Shown: positions 35,101-42,448 of the stretch, piece after piece | How positions within the stretch are numbered: position 1 is the first letter of the stretch | How the letters are laid out: each line of letters begins with the position of its first letter | Assembly (NCBI GenBank): GCA_022844135.1 | Contig: JALHMG010000038.1 | Location: 1-54,325 of the forward strand | From: Lysobacterales bacterium | GTDB taxonomy: Bacteria > Pseudomonadota > Gammaproteobacteria > Xanthomonadales > SZUA-5 | Direction: 5' to 3' | Length of the DNA stretch: 54,325 nt | Notes under the pieces: model-generated | Seen by the model: only the letters and a program-made list of their open reading frames with translations | What the model was told of the DNA's origin: nothing | Database searches by the model: none | Translations under genes and position numbers: made by a program

Positions 35101-35433
35101 CGTCAGCTCAAGCTCGGGCCGCTGATCGGCACGCGCACCTGGGGTGGTTTGATTGGCGTCTCTGGCAATCCCTCGCTCGCCGATGGCGGCGGCACCACGG
35201 CGGCGACCTTCCGCTTCATGGGCCCGGACGGCCAATGGGCGGTCGAGAACGAAGGCGTTGCGCCTGACATCGAAGTGATCGATACCCCGCATCTGGTTGC
35301 GCAGGGCCGCGATCCGTCGATCGAGAAGGCTGTCGAGGTGCTACTCGCCGAACTTGAGAAAAACCCCGTCAAGCCGATCGTTGCGCCACCCGCACCGAGC
35401 GACTTCGGCGCGCCTGGTAAACCGCTCGATTGA
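32194..35433 (+). CDS. Exported tricorn-like S41 peptidase
   Basis: A 1079-residue protein with a signal peptide (MKLAATLVLLLAAGAVHA). Residues 20-640 carry two series of TolB/WD40-like propeller repeats (FSPDGRQIAFSAEYSG, LDWTPDGQNVLVR, FTPDGKNVVYLSDASGEYELY, FDPEGRYLYFTSDRE). Next come the C1 helical domain, a PDZ domain (about 765-855, GGFLGAEIV...AGEFVIAVDGVST) and an S41/TSP catalytic core. Candidate catalytic residues are His737 (GELNAGHIYV) and Ser960 (LSSSGGDALPFYF), with the later VENEGVAPDIEV segment. Tricorn cleaves peptides released by other proteases; here the location should be periplasmic. Confidence 0.9.
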   Translation: MKLAATLVLLLAAGAVHADTRLLRYPDVSDAQIAFVYAGDVYIVARTGGVAQKLTSGPGLELFPKFSPDGRQIAFSAEYSGTRQVWVMPTDGSAPPRQLTYYSDIGPMPPRGGFDYRVLDWTPDGQNVLVRMNRFPLDERAGRPFLVPVAGGMETPLRVPETGGGMLSPDGNSYVYTPIDREFRTWKRTRGGRAQDVWVYDLKNDTSRQLTDHRGTDNQPTWVGDAIYFTSDREYTLNLWRTSPDGGDAVRVTNFTDYDVLWPSAGRDAIVFEQAGRLWLHTPADGATQAVSITVNGDRPHLLPAIKNVAAQMEGFDLAPNAERALVSARGELFTVPAKNGEIRNITGTPGARELAASFTPDGKNVVYLSDASGEYELYSRASDGSGESKRITRDGDIWRFPPLVSPDGKRVVYGDQNNRLRLVDIDSGRTTDIDRATVGNAITTYVFSPDSQHIVYVKTDATGLSRLWHYPVGGSAAQLTFGLFNADSPSFDPEGRYLYFTSDREHNLQFSSYEFNYLYVNATRLFAATLSADGPALGRPKSDEIGSGAAKSDEKKDAAKPALRFDRDGFDARAVMLAPAPGNYRSLRATKNGVVYIAQSNPQAPGELKLYSLQDEKESTILKGVVGYTLSGAGEHVLFATPDQKIGIAELKADQDAGKTLDLSRLTMKIDPRVEWAQLLRDGWRIWRDWFYDPGMHGNDWEAIYQKYAALLPHVSHRFDLDYLFSEMAGELNAGHIYVERGDEPQVERKPGGFLGAEIVADDSGYFKIERIFPGQNHSEPFRSPLTEAGANVSAGEFVIAVDGVSTRTVKNFYELLENKAGRLVDLRINARPDADGARLVRVKTQTSEDQLRYLDFVEQRRAMVDKLSGGRIGYVHLPNTLFEGNRELFKQFPSQITKEAMIVDDRYNGGGFIPDRMIEILARKPLNYWKRRGLDPQAQPFLSHRGPKAMLINGLSSSGGDALPFYFRQLKLGPLIGTRTWGGLIGVSGNPSLADGGGTTAATFRFMGPDGQWAVENEGVAPDIEVIDTPHLVAQGRDPSIEKAVEVLLAELEKNPVKPIVAPPAPSDFGAPGKPLD

Positions 35434-35440
35434 GTTTCTT

Positions 35441-35470
35441 GTGCGGGTCGCGCCATGGCGCGACCCGCAC
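35441..35470. repeat. Perfect 30-bp palindrome
   Basis: Positions 35441-35470 read identically on both strands (left half GTGCGGGTCGCGCCA), a 15-bp-arm palindrome with no loop, 7 nt after the tricorn-like stop. No T-tract follows on either strand, but the position suits a transcript-end hairpin. It contains the GGGTCGC/GCGACCC arms of the hairpin at 5387-5407. Confidence 0.8.
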
Positions 35471-35844
35471 GCTCACGACGTCCAAAGTCGCCGCTGTGCA
35501 TCCAGCACAACTGAGTCGGGCGCCATCTTCATTCCGGCCGGGCTGACCACAGCGCCATCGGGCGCCGGACCAGGCTTCAGCGTCGTGGCGTTCGCGGCAT
35601 GCTCGACCTCGCTGCGGCCGAACTCGGCAGGGCATGGCCAGGCGCTGATGGCGAACCGCCATCCAGGTTGCAAGAAACAGCGGGATGCCGAATCGCTGCA
35701 TGTGCACTCCTGGGCACAGCCAGCACCGTCGCAACAAGGTGCGTCCTGCAGAAGCGAGATCCTGTACCGCAGAGCGCCGCGCCCAGCGCAGCGCGCTCAG
35801 CGATCAACGATTCAGCTGCTACAGTCTGCAGAGCGAGTCGATGC
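35471..35844. other. Gap with an unrecognised Cys-rich open frame
   Basis: No recognisable gene. On the minus strand a frame is open from about 35800 down to the stop at 35473. Only a TTG (35673) is available as a start, apart from an internal ATG. The frame has clustered cysteines in its upstream part (PCCDGAGCAQECTC) and an orderly C-terminal end (SVVLDAQRRLWTS) that stops 2 nt before the palindrome. It may be a decayed gene fragment. Confidence 0.3.
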
Positions 35845-36642
35845 TCAACGCGCGCGATAGCCGTAGAAGTTTTTCAGCATCGCCTCGGAGCCGCGGTATT
35901 CGGCGGCGGTGGCCTCGACGAATTGCGGCGTACCAAGTTCGTTGAGCACCTCGTACAGCGATTCATCCTCGTGCAGCACCATCATCGCTTCTTTGACCTT
36001 GGCCTTCACGTCCGCCGGCACATCGGGGTGCGCCGAAATTGCAGGTCCAGGGAATTCGCGGGTGGTGATCACCGGAATCAAGTTTGGATACTGGTCCTTC
36101 AGCCACGATGGCACCATCGTCGCATCTGCTTCGCCGGCGAAGACGATCTCGACCGTATCGCGCCAGGAAGTCGCCAGCGAGCGCACATCGGGCTGTTGCA
36201 TCGGGTTCGGAAAGTATTCGAGCAACAGCGCAAAGCCCAGGTTCGGCGCGGGCATGGTGACGAGGCTGCGCGCCACGAAGGCCTGGGTGTTGCCCTCTTC
36301 GATGTTCTCCTGCGTCAGCAGCGAATAGCTGGACGGGATGGAGGACTTCACCAGGGGCTGGTAATTCGAGCGCTGGATACGAAAATCGGTGAAGTGCGCT
36401 TCGTCGAACACGAAGTGCAGGTCGGTGCGCTTTCGTAAGTCGTTCCAGTAGAACGCGTAATTGCGGGCTACCACGAGCTTGAAGGTGTGCCCCGTGCTTT
36501 TGTTCAAGTAGGCGATCAGCGGCTCGTAAACCTCCTTCGCGCGCTCCGGCGTGTAGGTGGGTTCGACCGCGAAATTGTACTCGGCGCCGGGCGTGCTCGC
36601 GCTCAGTGCCAAACCTACCACCACTGCAAACATCATCCGCAT
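35845..36642 (-). CDS. Orphan PhnD-like periplasmic substrate-binding protein
   Basis: A 265-residue exported protein with a signal peptide (MRMMFAVVVGLALSASTPG). It has the features of the phosphate/phosphite/phosphonate (PhnD/PBP2-type) binding family: the opening TYTPERAKEVYEPLIAYLN, a first-lobe segment RTDLHFVFDEAHFTDFRI, TTREFPGPAISAHPDVPADVKAKVKEAMM and a C-terminal tail. The ATG at 36642 follows GGGGGG; the longer frame to 36681 lacks a signal peptide. No permease or ATPase accompanies it. It is divergent from the sigma factor/kinase operon, so a sensory rather than transport role is plausible (inference). Confidence 0.8.
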   Translation of the reverse strand: MRMMFAVVVGLALSASTPGAEYNFAVEPTYTPERAKEVYEPLIAYLNKSTGHTFKLVVARNYAFYWNDLRKRTDLHFVFDEAHFTDFRIQRSNYQPLVKSSIPSSYSLLTQENIEEGNTQAFVARSLVTMPAPNLGFALLLEYFPNPMQQPDVRSLATSWRDTVEIVFAGEADATMVPSWLKDQYPNLIPVITTREFPGPAISAHPDVPADVKAKVKEAMMVLHEDESLYEVLNELGTPQFVEATAAEYRGSEAMLKNFYGYRAR

Positions 36643-36774
36643 GTGCTGACCCCCCTTTTTTTGGGCACGCAAAACGGTCATACCACTTCTCCCGGCGAAA
36701 GGCTATGCGCCAGAGGCTTAAACCTTGCAGAACTTTTGTATAAGGGTCTTGGTTGGCGATGAAGGGCAGGTCCG

Positions 36775-37443
36775 ATTTCTAACTTTCAAACCACGCGCTG
36801 GAGTTTGATCGCCGCCGCAGCCGGCCTGGACGGTACCGCACGGCGTGCGCTCGGCGAGCTGTTTGCGTTGTACCGGCCGCCGGTGCTGGCGTACTTGCGC
36901 CGCCACGCAGAGGGCGATGCCGACGATCTGGCGCAGGGATTTTTTGAGCAGCTGATGCGCCTTAACAGCCATGCCAGCGCCGATCCGGCAAAGGGGAGCT
37001 TTCGCAACTTCCTGATGGTAGCGCTGAAGCGTTTTGTGATGAATCAGCGCGAGGCGGCGAACGCGCTCAAGCGCGGAGGCGGGTGCGCGAATGTCGATAT
37101 CGAATCTGCCGAGCTGACATCGGACCACACGCCCGAACGCGAGTTCGATCGCGAGTTTGCCAAGGTGGTAGTGCGCCAGGCGCTCAAACATCTGGAGTCC
37201 GAGGCAAGCCGAGCGGGCAAACTGGCGCTTTTCCAAACGCTCAGCCCATTCCTGTTTGACGCTGGGGATCCGCAGGACTATGCGCGTGCGGCCGAAGCGC
37301 TCGGTATGCGGCGCAACACCGTCGCCGTCGCCGTGCATCGGTTGCGGCAACGGTTGCAGGAATTGGTGCGCCAGGAGGTGCTGGGCCTGGTCGAGGACGA
37401 GCGCGATGTGGAATCCGAGGTCCGGGCACTTCGGATCGCCTGA
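36775..37443 (+). CDS. ECF-type RNA polymerase sigma factor
   Basis: A sigma-70-family factor of about 222 residues. The region-2-like part reads TTRWSLIAAAAG...ALGELFALYRPPVLAYLRRHAEGDADDLAQGFFEQL and FRNFLMVALKRFVMNQRE. The region-4-like helix-turn-helix is ARAAEALGMRRNTVAVAVHRLRQRLQELV. The TTRWSL motif is conserved at the N-terminus of this sigma subgroup and in the paralogue downstream, but no ATG, GTG or TTG gives it in frame. The frame is open from a TGA at about 36760, leaving ATT (36775) with AAGGGCAGG upstream as a candidate; TTG 36805 loses the motif and has no spaced site. A start by IF3-sensitive ATT, or a frameshift from ATG 36759, is possible. Followed 65 nt later by the sigma-like paralogue and kinase. 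Confidence 0.8.
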   Translation: MSNFQTTRWSLIAAAAGLDGTARRALGELFALYRPPVLAYLRRHAEGDADDLAQGFFEQLMRLNSHASADPAKGSFRNFLMVALKRFVMNQREAANALKRGGGCANVDIESAELTSDHTPEREFDREFAKVVVRQALKHLESEASRAGKLALFQTLSPFLFDAGDPQDYARAAEALGMRRNTVAVAVHRLRQRLQELVRQEVLGLVEDERDVESEVRALRIA

Positions 37444-37508
37444 CAGAAAGCTTGTCATCGCAGCCGGTATATCCGTAATCGCGAGATCGAGACCTGCAGG
37501 AAGCAAGC

Positions 37509-38237
37509 ATGCCAACCAACACCACTTTACCCTCGCACGATCGATTTGCGGCAACGCGCTGGTCGCTGGTGGCGACGGCCAGCAGTGCGGACGATGCGTC
37601 GGCACGGCGTGCGCTGATTGAGCTGTGCCTGCGCTATTGGTACCCGGTGTATGCCTACGTGCGCGGTTGCGGCCACGACGCCGCCTTGGCCGGGGAAATC
37701 GTTCGGGCGTTTTTTGAGCAGCTGGTCAGCACCCGGATGGCCGGGGGGAACCGGGGTTACGGTCGGTTTCGCCAGCATCTGTTGCAAATGCTGCATCAGT
37801 TCCTGGCCAGCGATTGGCGTTCGTCGGCCGATGGCGAGCCGGTGGCCGAGTTTGAGCGGATGGGCGGCGAATTCGAAGGCCGCTATCAGACCGAGGTTCT
37901 GGGTGGTCTCGGCCCGGAACAGGCCTATCAGCGTTCCTACGCGTTGCAGATACTGAACACGGCGCTCGACCGTTTGCGCATCGAAGCGCAACAGGCGGGA
38001 CGGCTGGACATGTTCGACGCGTTGATGCCATTCCTGTCGGAGGAACCAATTCCCGGGCAACTTGCGCACTTGGCACAGAGGCTCGACCTGGCGCCGCTGG
38101 CACTGGTGATATCGCTCAAACGACTGCGCCAGCGTTTTCGCGAATTGGTGCAACTGGAGCTGGCGCAAACGGTCACCAACGCTGCCGACCTCGAACAAGA
38201 GCGCGCCGTGCTTGCGCAAGTGCTGGCGCTGAAATGA
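37509..38237 (+). CDS. Degenerate sigma-factor-like protein
   Basis: A 242-residue paralogue of the preceding sigma factor (ATRWSLVATASS..., ALIELCLRYWYPVYAYVRG, FFEQLVSTRM, SLKRLRQRFRELV). The region-2 acidic pair is lost (DADDLAQGFFEQL in the first protein; DAALAGEIVRAFFEQL here). The helix-turn-helix has become AQRLDLAPLALVISLKRLRQR, lacking the Gly/Arg-x-Thr-Val recognition turn. It may no longer bind promoters and could be an anti-sigma or partner subunit for the first factor. The ATG at 37509 follows AGGAAG. Its stop overlaps the kinase ATG by 4 nt. Confidence 0.75.
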   Translation: MPTNTTLPSHDRFAATRWSLVATASSADDASARRALIELCLRYWYPVYAYVRGCGHDAALAGEIVRAFFEQLVSTRMAGGNRGYGRFRQHLLQMLHQFLASDWRSSADGEPVAEFERMGGEFEGRYQTEVLGGLGPEQAYQRSYALQILNTALDRLRIEAQQAGRLDMFDALMPFLSEEPIPGQLAHLAQRLDLAPLALVISLKRLRQRFRELVQLELAQTVTNAADLEQERAVLAQVLALK

Positions 38238-41200
38238 GCACGGCAACCAAGGTCATGTTGCCCGACGCGCTCTCGCGATTGGCCGGTCTTGCCTTCGGCG
38301 GCGGCCCGAGCGTCGAGACCCATACGCCCAAGCATCTGGCGTTCCTGCCGATGGAAGCCCTGGAGCTCGACCTCAGCGATCCAGAACAGCGCGACTTCGG
38401 CGACTATGAGCTCGTCGAGCTCTTGGGGCAGGGCGGCATGGGCGTGGTCTATCGTGCGCGCCAGCGCTCTCTGGATCGAGAGGTGGCGGTCAAACTGTTG
38501 TCGGCCGGTCCTTGGGCGTCTGCGGATTTCATCGCCAGATTCCAACGCGAGGCGCAATCGGCCGCCCGGTTGACCCACCCGAACATCGTTTCGATCTACG
38601 AGATCGGACAGCATGCCGAGCTCAACTTTTTCTCGATGCAGCTGGTCAAGGGTAAGAGCCTCGCAGCGTCCCTCGATCAAGAAGGGCGATTGGCGCCGAC
38701 GGAAGCCGCGCGTTTGCTGCGCACCATCAGCGAAGCGCTCGACTACGCGCACCGCCTGGGCATCCTGCATCTCGATTTGAAGCCCGCCAATGTGTTGATC
38801 GACGAGCGCGGCGAACCGATGGTCGCCGACTTTGGACTCGCCAGGCGACTCGACGAGGCGCTCGCCGGCGACACCGATGAGGTCTCGGGGACGCCGTGCT
38901 ACATGGCGCCCGAACAAGCCTTGGCAAAGGGCCAGCGGATCGGCGTGGCGACCGATGTCTACGGCTTGGGTGCCATTCTCTATGAGCTGATCACCGGGCG
39001 GCCGCCGTACTTGGGATCGAGTCCCCGGCACACGCTGGAAATGGTCGTGTCCGGTGTGCTCGATGCTCCGCATGTGCTCAATTCCCGAGTGCCGCCCGAT
39101 CTTTCTGCGATCGCGATGAAATGCCTGCACAAGGACGCCGCGCAGCGCTATCTCACGGCCCGCGGACTGGCAGAAGATCTGGGTCGCTTTCTTGAAGGGC
39201 GCCAGGTCAGCGTGCGCGCGCAAAGCACGCTGGAGCGCACCTCGCGTTGGGCGCGTCGCGAGCCCAGGCTCGCCGGCGCGGTCCTCATCGCCGCAGCCTC
39301 GTTACTCGCAGGTCTTGGCGCCAGCACGTGGCAGTGGCGACGCGCGGAAGCTGAGAACATTCGGGCCGAACAAGCGGCATCAGCGGCACGCCAGGCGCTC
39401 TGGAAAGTTCGGGACCGCGATGTGGAGGCACTCGTCGCAGCGCAACGGCCGCTGGATGCTTTGGCACCGCTGCTCGAAAATCTCGCCGAGCAAGAGGCTG
39501 TCGCCGAACCGCTTGCACGGACCAATCGCTATGCCTTCGCTGGATTGGCGGCCGCAGCCCCGGCACTGATCGACGTGCTGCCCACCGGCGCCAATACCGG
39601 TCAAGTGGTGATCGACCCTGAGGGTCGATGGGTGGTGACGCTCGCCGACGATCACGTCAACGCCCAGCGCTTCGATCTTGCCACCGGGCAACGTGTGTGG
39701 GCAGGCCGGGTGGATCCGATTTATGCGAGCACCACGTTAGCCGTCTCGGCGAATGGTCGCTTCCTGCTCGGCGAGCACACCAATTGGGCGATGCACAATC
39801 GCCGCGGCCAGAATGGTTCGCTGGTCGATCTTGGGACAGGCGCAAAGATACTGCCGCCGAGCGCGCGCTTCCCGAAGCTGGTGCGACTGCTGTTCAGCGC
39901 CGACGGCGAGTTCGCCATGATTGGCGAAACCGACGACGCAGCCGGTGGCTCGGTGGTCGCGCGACTGCATCGCGTCAGCGATTGGCAGGCGCTCGGCAAG
40001 CCAGGAATTTTCAACGGCAACCTGCAGCTTGCCAGGGGCGGCCAAGGCTTGTTCGTCTTCGAGCGGCTCGCGACTCACGGGAAAACGCCGCAGCCGATGG
40101 AAATGCTGGATGCGGTTACGCTGGAACGTCGATGGGTGGTGCAACCGCCGGAGCACATCCGCGCCTGGCGTCTGTCGCCAACGGAGACGACCATGGCGAT
40201 CGGTTTGCTGAATGGGCGGATCGGTCTGATCGACGTCGCCGCTGGTGACGTGCGCTGGATCAGCTCGCCCTATCAATCCAGCGCGGTCAACGAGTTCGAA
40301 TTCAGTCGCGATGGTCGTTGGCTCGCAGCGGTTCACGAGAGTCTGGGCGTCCAGGTGATCGACGTCGGCACCGGCACGATCGTCATGCCGAGCCTGCCGG
40401 TAGCGCCCAATCGCGAGCTGCAGGTGCTGGACATCGATCCTCACACGCGCCGCATTGGCATCCAGGGTCGCGAGCAATGCCTGATGTTCCGTATCGACGA
40501 TGGCGCCGCTACTTTGCTGCACAGCGCGCCGGGCGTTGGCGCCAACTCGCGCTGCGGTATGAACGCCCGGCTCGGTCTGCTGGTGGTGGCCCGCGACAGC
40601 GAGGCGGCCGTCTGGCGGCTGCGTACCAATCTCCCGCTGCAGGCGCAGGCGCCGGTACTGGAGATGCTGCAATCGGCGCCAAAGGTGTACGCCGCGCGCA
40701 CACTGCACGTCGACGCTGAGCAAGCACAACTGCAGAGCCTCGATGGCGAACCGTCGGGTCCGTTGATGCGATTCCCATTCGCCATCGGATTCGCGCTGGA
40801 TGTCGGTGAACGCGTCGTCGTCAGTTCAGCCGCAACGCTGCATGTGCGGCACAGCGCCGACGGCGAGCAGGCGTATGCCCCCATCGAATTGCCGGCCAAT
40901 CCGGTCGCGCTGCTGGCGCAAGGCGACACCATTCTTGCCGCATGGGCAGTGCATGACCGTGGTGTACCGGCGGTGCGCATCGCCACCTTCGATCTGGCAA
41001 GCGGGCAACCCCTGGCCGAGCGCACCTTGCCGTCCTTTCGGCCATCGTTGGCGCTGTCCGCCGACCAACGCCATGTTCTGGCCTGGCACGACGATGCCAT
41101 GACCGGTGCCAGCGAGCTGCTGGTAATGAAACGCGAAAACCTGGTCGACGTGGTGGGATCGTTGCCGTTTTGGTCCCAGCCCGAAGCGAAGTTGATTCGC

Positions 41201-42448
41201 TACGGTGCCCTCAGCGACGGCATCCTGTGGCGCATGCGTGGCGTCGGCGGCGATGCCGGTTACCATCTGGATGCGATCGAACTGGCGGCCGGCCGCTTGC
41301 TGCAGAGCTGGCCGCTGGATGTGCCGTTCATGGCGGCGACGACGAACGGCAAAAAGCTGCTGGCGATCAATCAGAGCAACGGGCTGTTGATTTTCGGCAT
41401 CGGCGCATCGCCAACGGTCATCAGACACGGATTGCCGTCTCGCGACGGACACCATGGTTTTGCGGTCAGCGCCGATGGCCTGCGTGCGGTCGTGTTTCAA
41501 GGCAATGCAGCCCAATGGCTGGACCTGGCCAGTGGTCGCTGGCTGGCGCCGCCGCTCAGCGTCGCGCAAACGCGCATGTTCACGCGCGTCGCGCTCGGCG
41601 AGGATTTTGCGGTGCTCAGCGACGATCGTCGGCGCCAATGGCTGTATCCATTGCATCGAAGCGACGAACCGATCGACCAACTTCGCGAACGTACGCAGGC
41701 GCTGTTGCCGGGCGACGCGCCACGCCTCCCGACCGACGCCGAGCGCGTTCGCCAGCAGTTGCGTGCGGCCGATCCAGGCCCGCCCAGAGAAGCGGTATCG
41801 ATGGCACCGGCCAAACACGTCGACATTGAACCGCCCTTTGTCGACCTGCGGCCCAAGTGCAATCTGCCGCTGGATCGCACCGCTGCACAATTGCATATGG
41901 CTATACGCCTCGACCGCGCAATCGTGGTCGGACGGCATCGGCTACTCGGGCAAGACTACGAAGTCCGCTGCGGCGTATTCCCCAAATTCGTTCCGGATCG
42001 CGATGCCAATGTTGCCGATGGATCGCGGATCGATGGTATCGCGGTGCATGGACAAACAGCGCGCGCGATCGACTTTCTGATGGTCGCCCCCAGCATCATT
42101 GTCGATCGCATCGATCCGCAGTTCGCCGTGCTTGAGATCGCTTATCGAAACGGCGAGCGTGCGCGCAAGACGTTGATGCTCGGACCGGATTTGCGGCCGT
42201 GGTTGCAGCCCTACTACGGAAATGCCCCGAACACGCAACGCATGGCGTTCATTGGCCTGTCGGCGCAGTATTTCGAAAGCGTGCACCCGCGCGCACCGAA
42301 GCCTGCCGCATATCACATTCGCTTCGATAATCCGCATCCGGACTGGCCTATCGATGGTCTGGCCATCGAATCCACACGCCGGCCCTACAGCGCCCCATTG
42401 CTGCTGGCCGCGACCTTAGTCCAGAGAACCGAAGAGTACACGCCATGA
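38234..42448 (+). CDS. Large membrane Ser/Thr kinase with propeller-like C-terminus
   Basis: A 1404-residue Hanks-type kinase. The kinase domain is about 58-325: glycine loop LLGQGGMGVVYRA, VAVKLLSAG, HLDLKPAN (the HRD Arg is Leu, so non-RD), ADFGLARRL, GTPCYMAPEQA and DVYGLGAILYELITG. One TM helix lies at about 345-366. A C-terminal region of about 1000 residues has repeated WD40/PQQ-like strands (VVIDPEGRWVVTLADDHV, FSRDGRWLAAVHES, LALSADQRHVLAWHDD), probably periplasmic. ATGA overlaps join it to the sigma-like gene upstream and the TonB receptor downstream. Probably phosphorylates the sigma-like proteins or their partners (inference). Confidence 0.9.
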   Translation: MSTATKVMLPDALSRLAGLAFGGGPSVETHTPKHLAFLPMEALELDLSDPEQRDFGDYELVELLGQGGMGVVYRARQRSLDREVAVKLLSAGPWASADFIARFQREAQSAARLTHPNIVSIYEIGQHAELNFFSMQLVKGKSLAASLDQEGRLAPTEAARLLRTISEALDYAHRLGILHLDLKPANVLIDERGEPMVADFGLARRLDEALAGDTDEVSGTPCYMAPEQALAKGQRIGVATDVYGLGAILYELITGRPPYLGSSPRHTLEMVVSGVLDAPHVLNSRVPPDLSAIAMKCLHKDAAQRYLTARGLAEDLGRFLEGRQVSVRAQSTLERTSRWARREPRLAGAVLIAAASLLAGLGASTWQWRRAEAENIRAEQAASAARQALWKVRDRDVEALVAAQRPLDALAPLLENLAEQEAVAEPLARTNRYAFAGLAAAAPALIDVLPTGANTGQVVIDPEGRWVVTLADDHVNAQRFDLATGQRVWAGRVDPIYASTTLAVSANGRFLLGEHTNWAMHNRRGQNGSLVDLGTGAKILPPSARFPKLVRLLFSADGEFAMIGETDDAAGGSVVARLHRVSDWQALGKPGIFNGNLQLARGGQGLFVFERLATHGKTPQPMEMLDAVTLERRWVVQPPEHIRAWRLSPTETTMAIGLLNGRIGLIDVAAGDVRWISSPYQSSAVNEFEFSRDGRWLAAVHESLGVQVIDVGTGTIVMPSLPVAPNRELQVLDIDPHTRRIGIQGREQCLMFRIDDGAATLLHSAPGVGANSRCGMNARLGLLVVARDSEAAVWRLRTNLPLQAQAPVLEMLQSAPKVYAARTLHVDAEQAQLQSLDGEPSGPLMRFPFAIGFALDVGERVVVSSAATLHVRHSADGEQAYAPIELPANPVALLAQGDTILAAWAVHDRGVPAVRIATFDLASGQPLAERTLPSFRPSLALSADQRHVLAWHDDAMTGASELLVMKRENLVDVVGSLPFWSQPEAKLIRYGALSDGILWRMRGVGGDAGYHLDAIELAAGRLLQSWPLDVPFMAATTNGKKLLAINQSNGLLIFGIGASPTVIRHGLPSRDGHHGFAVSADGLRAVVFQGNAAQWLDLASGRWLAPPLSVAQTRMFTRVALGEDFAVLSDDRRRQWLYPLHRSDEPIDQLRERTQALLPGDAPRLPTDAERVRQQLRAADPGPPREAVSMAPAKHVDIEPPFVDLRPKCNLPLDRTAAQLHMAIRLDRAIVVGRHRLLGQDYEVRCGVFPKFVPDRDANVADGSRIDGIAVHGQTARAIDFLMVAPSIIVDRIDPQFAVLEIAYRNGERARKTLMLGPDLRPWLQPYYGNAPNTQRMAFIGLSAQYFESVHPRAPKPAAYHIRFDNPHPDWPIDGLAIESTRRPYSAPLLLAATLVQRTEEYTP

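Noticed and set aside
36725-36740. TTGCAG ... TATAAG as a sigma70 promoter for the sigma operon
   Set aside because: The spacing between the two boxes is about 8 nt, too short; TATAAG alone could be a -10 but no -35 is convincing.
39737-41938. Long minus-strand frames antisense to the large kinase
   Set aside because: No recognisable domains, and the sense frame is continuous with kinase and repeat motifs.
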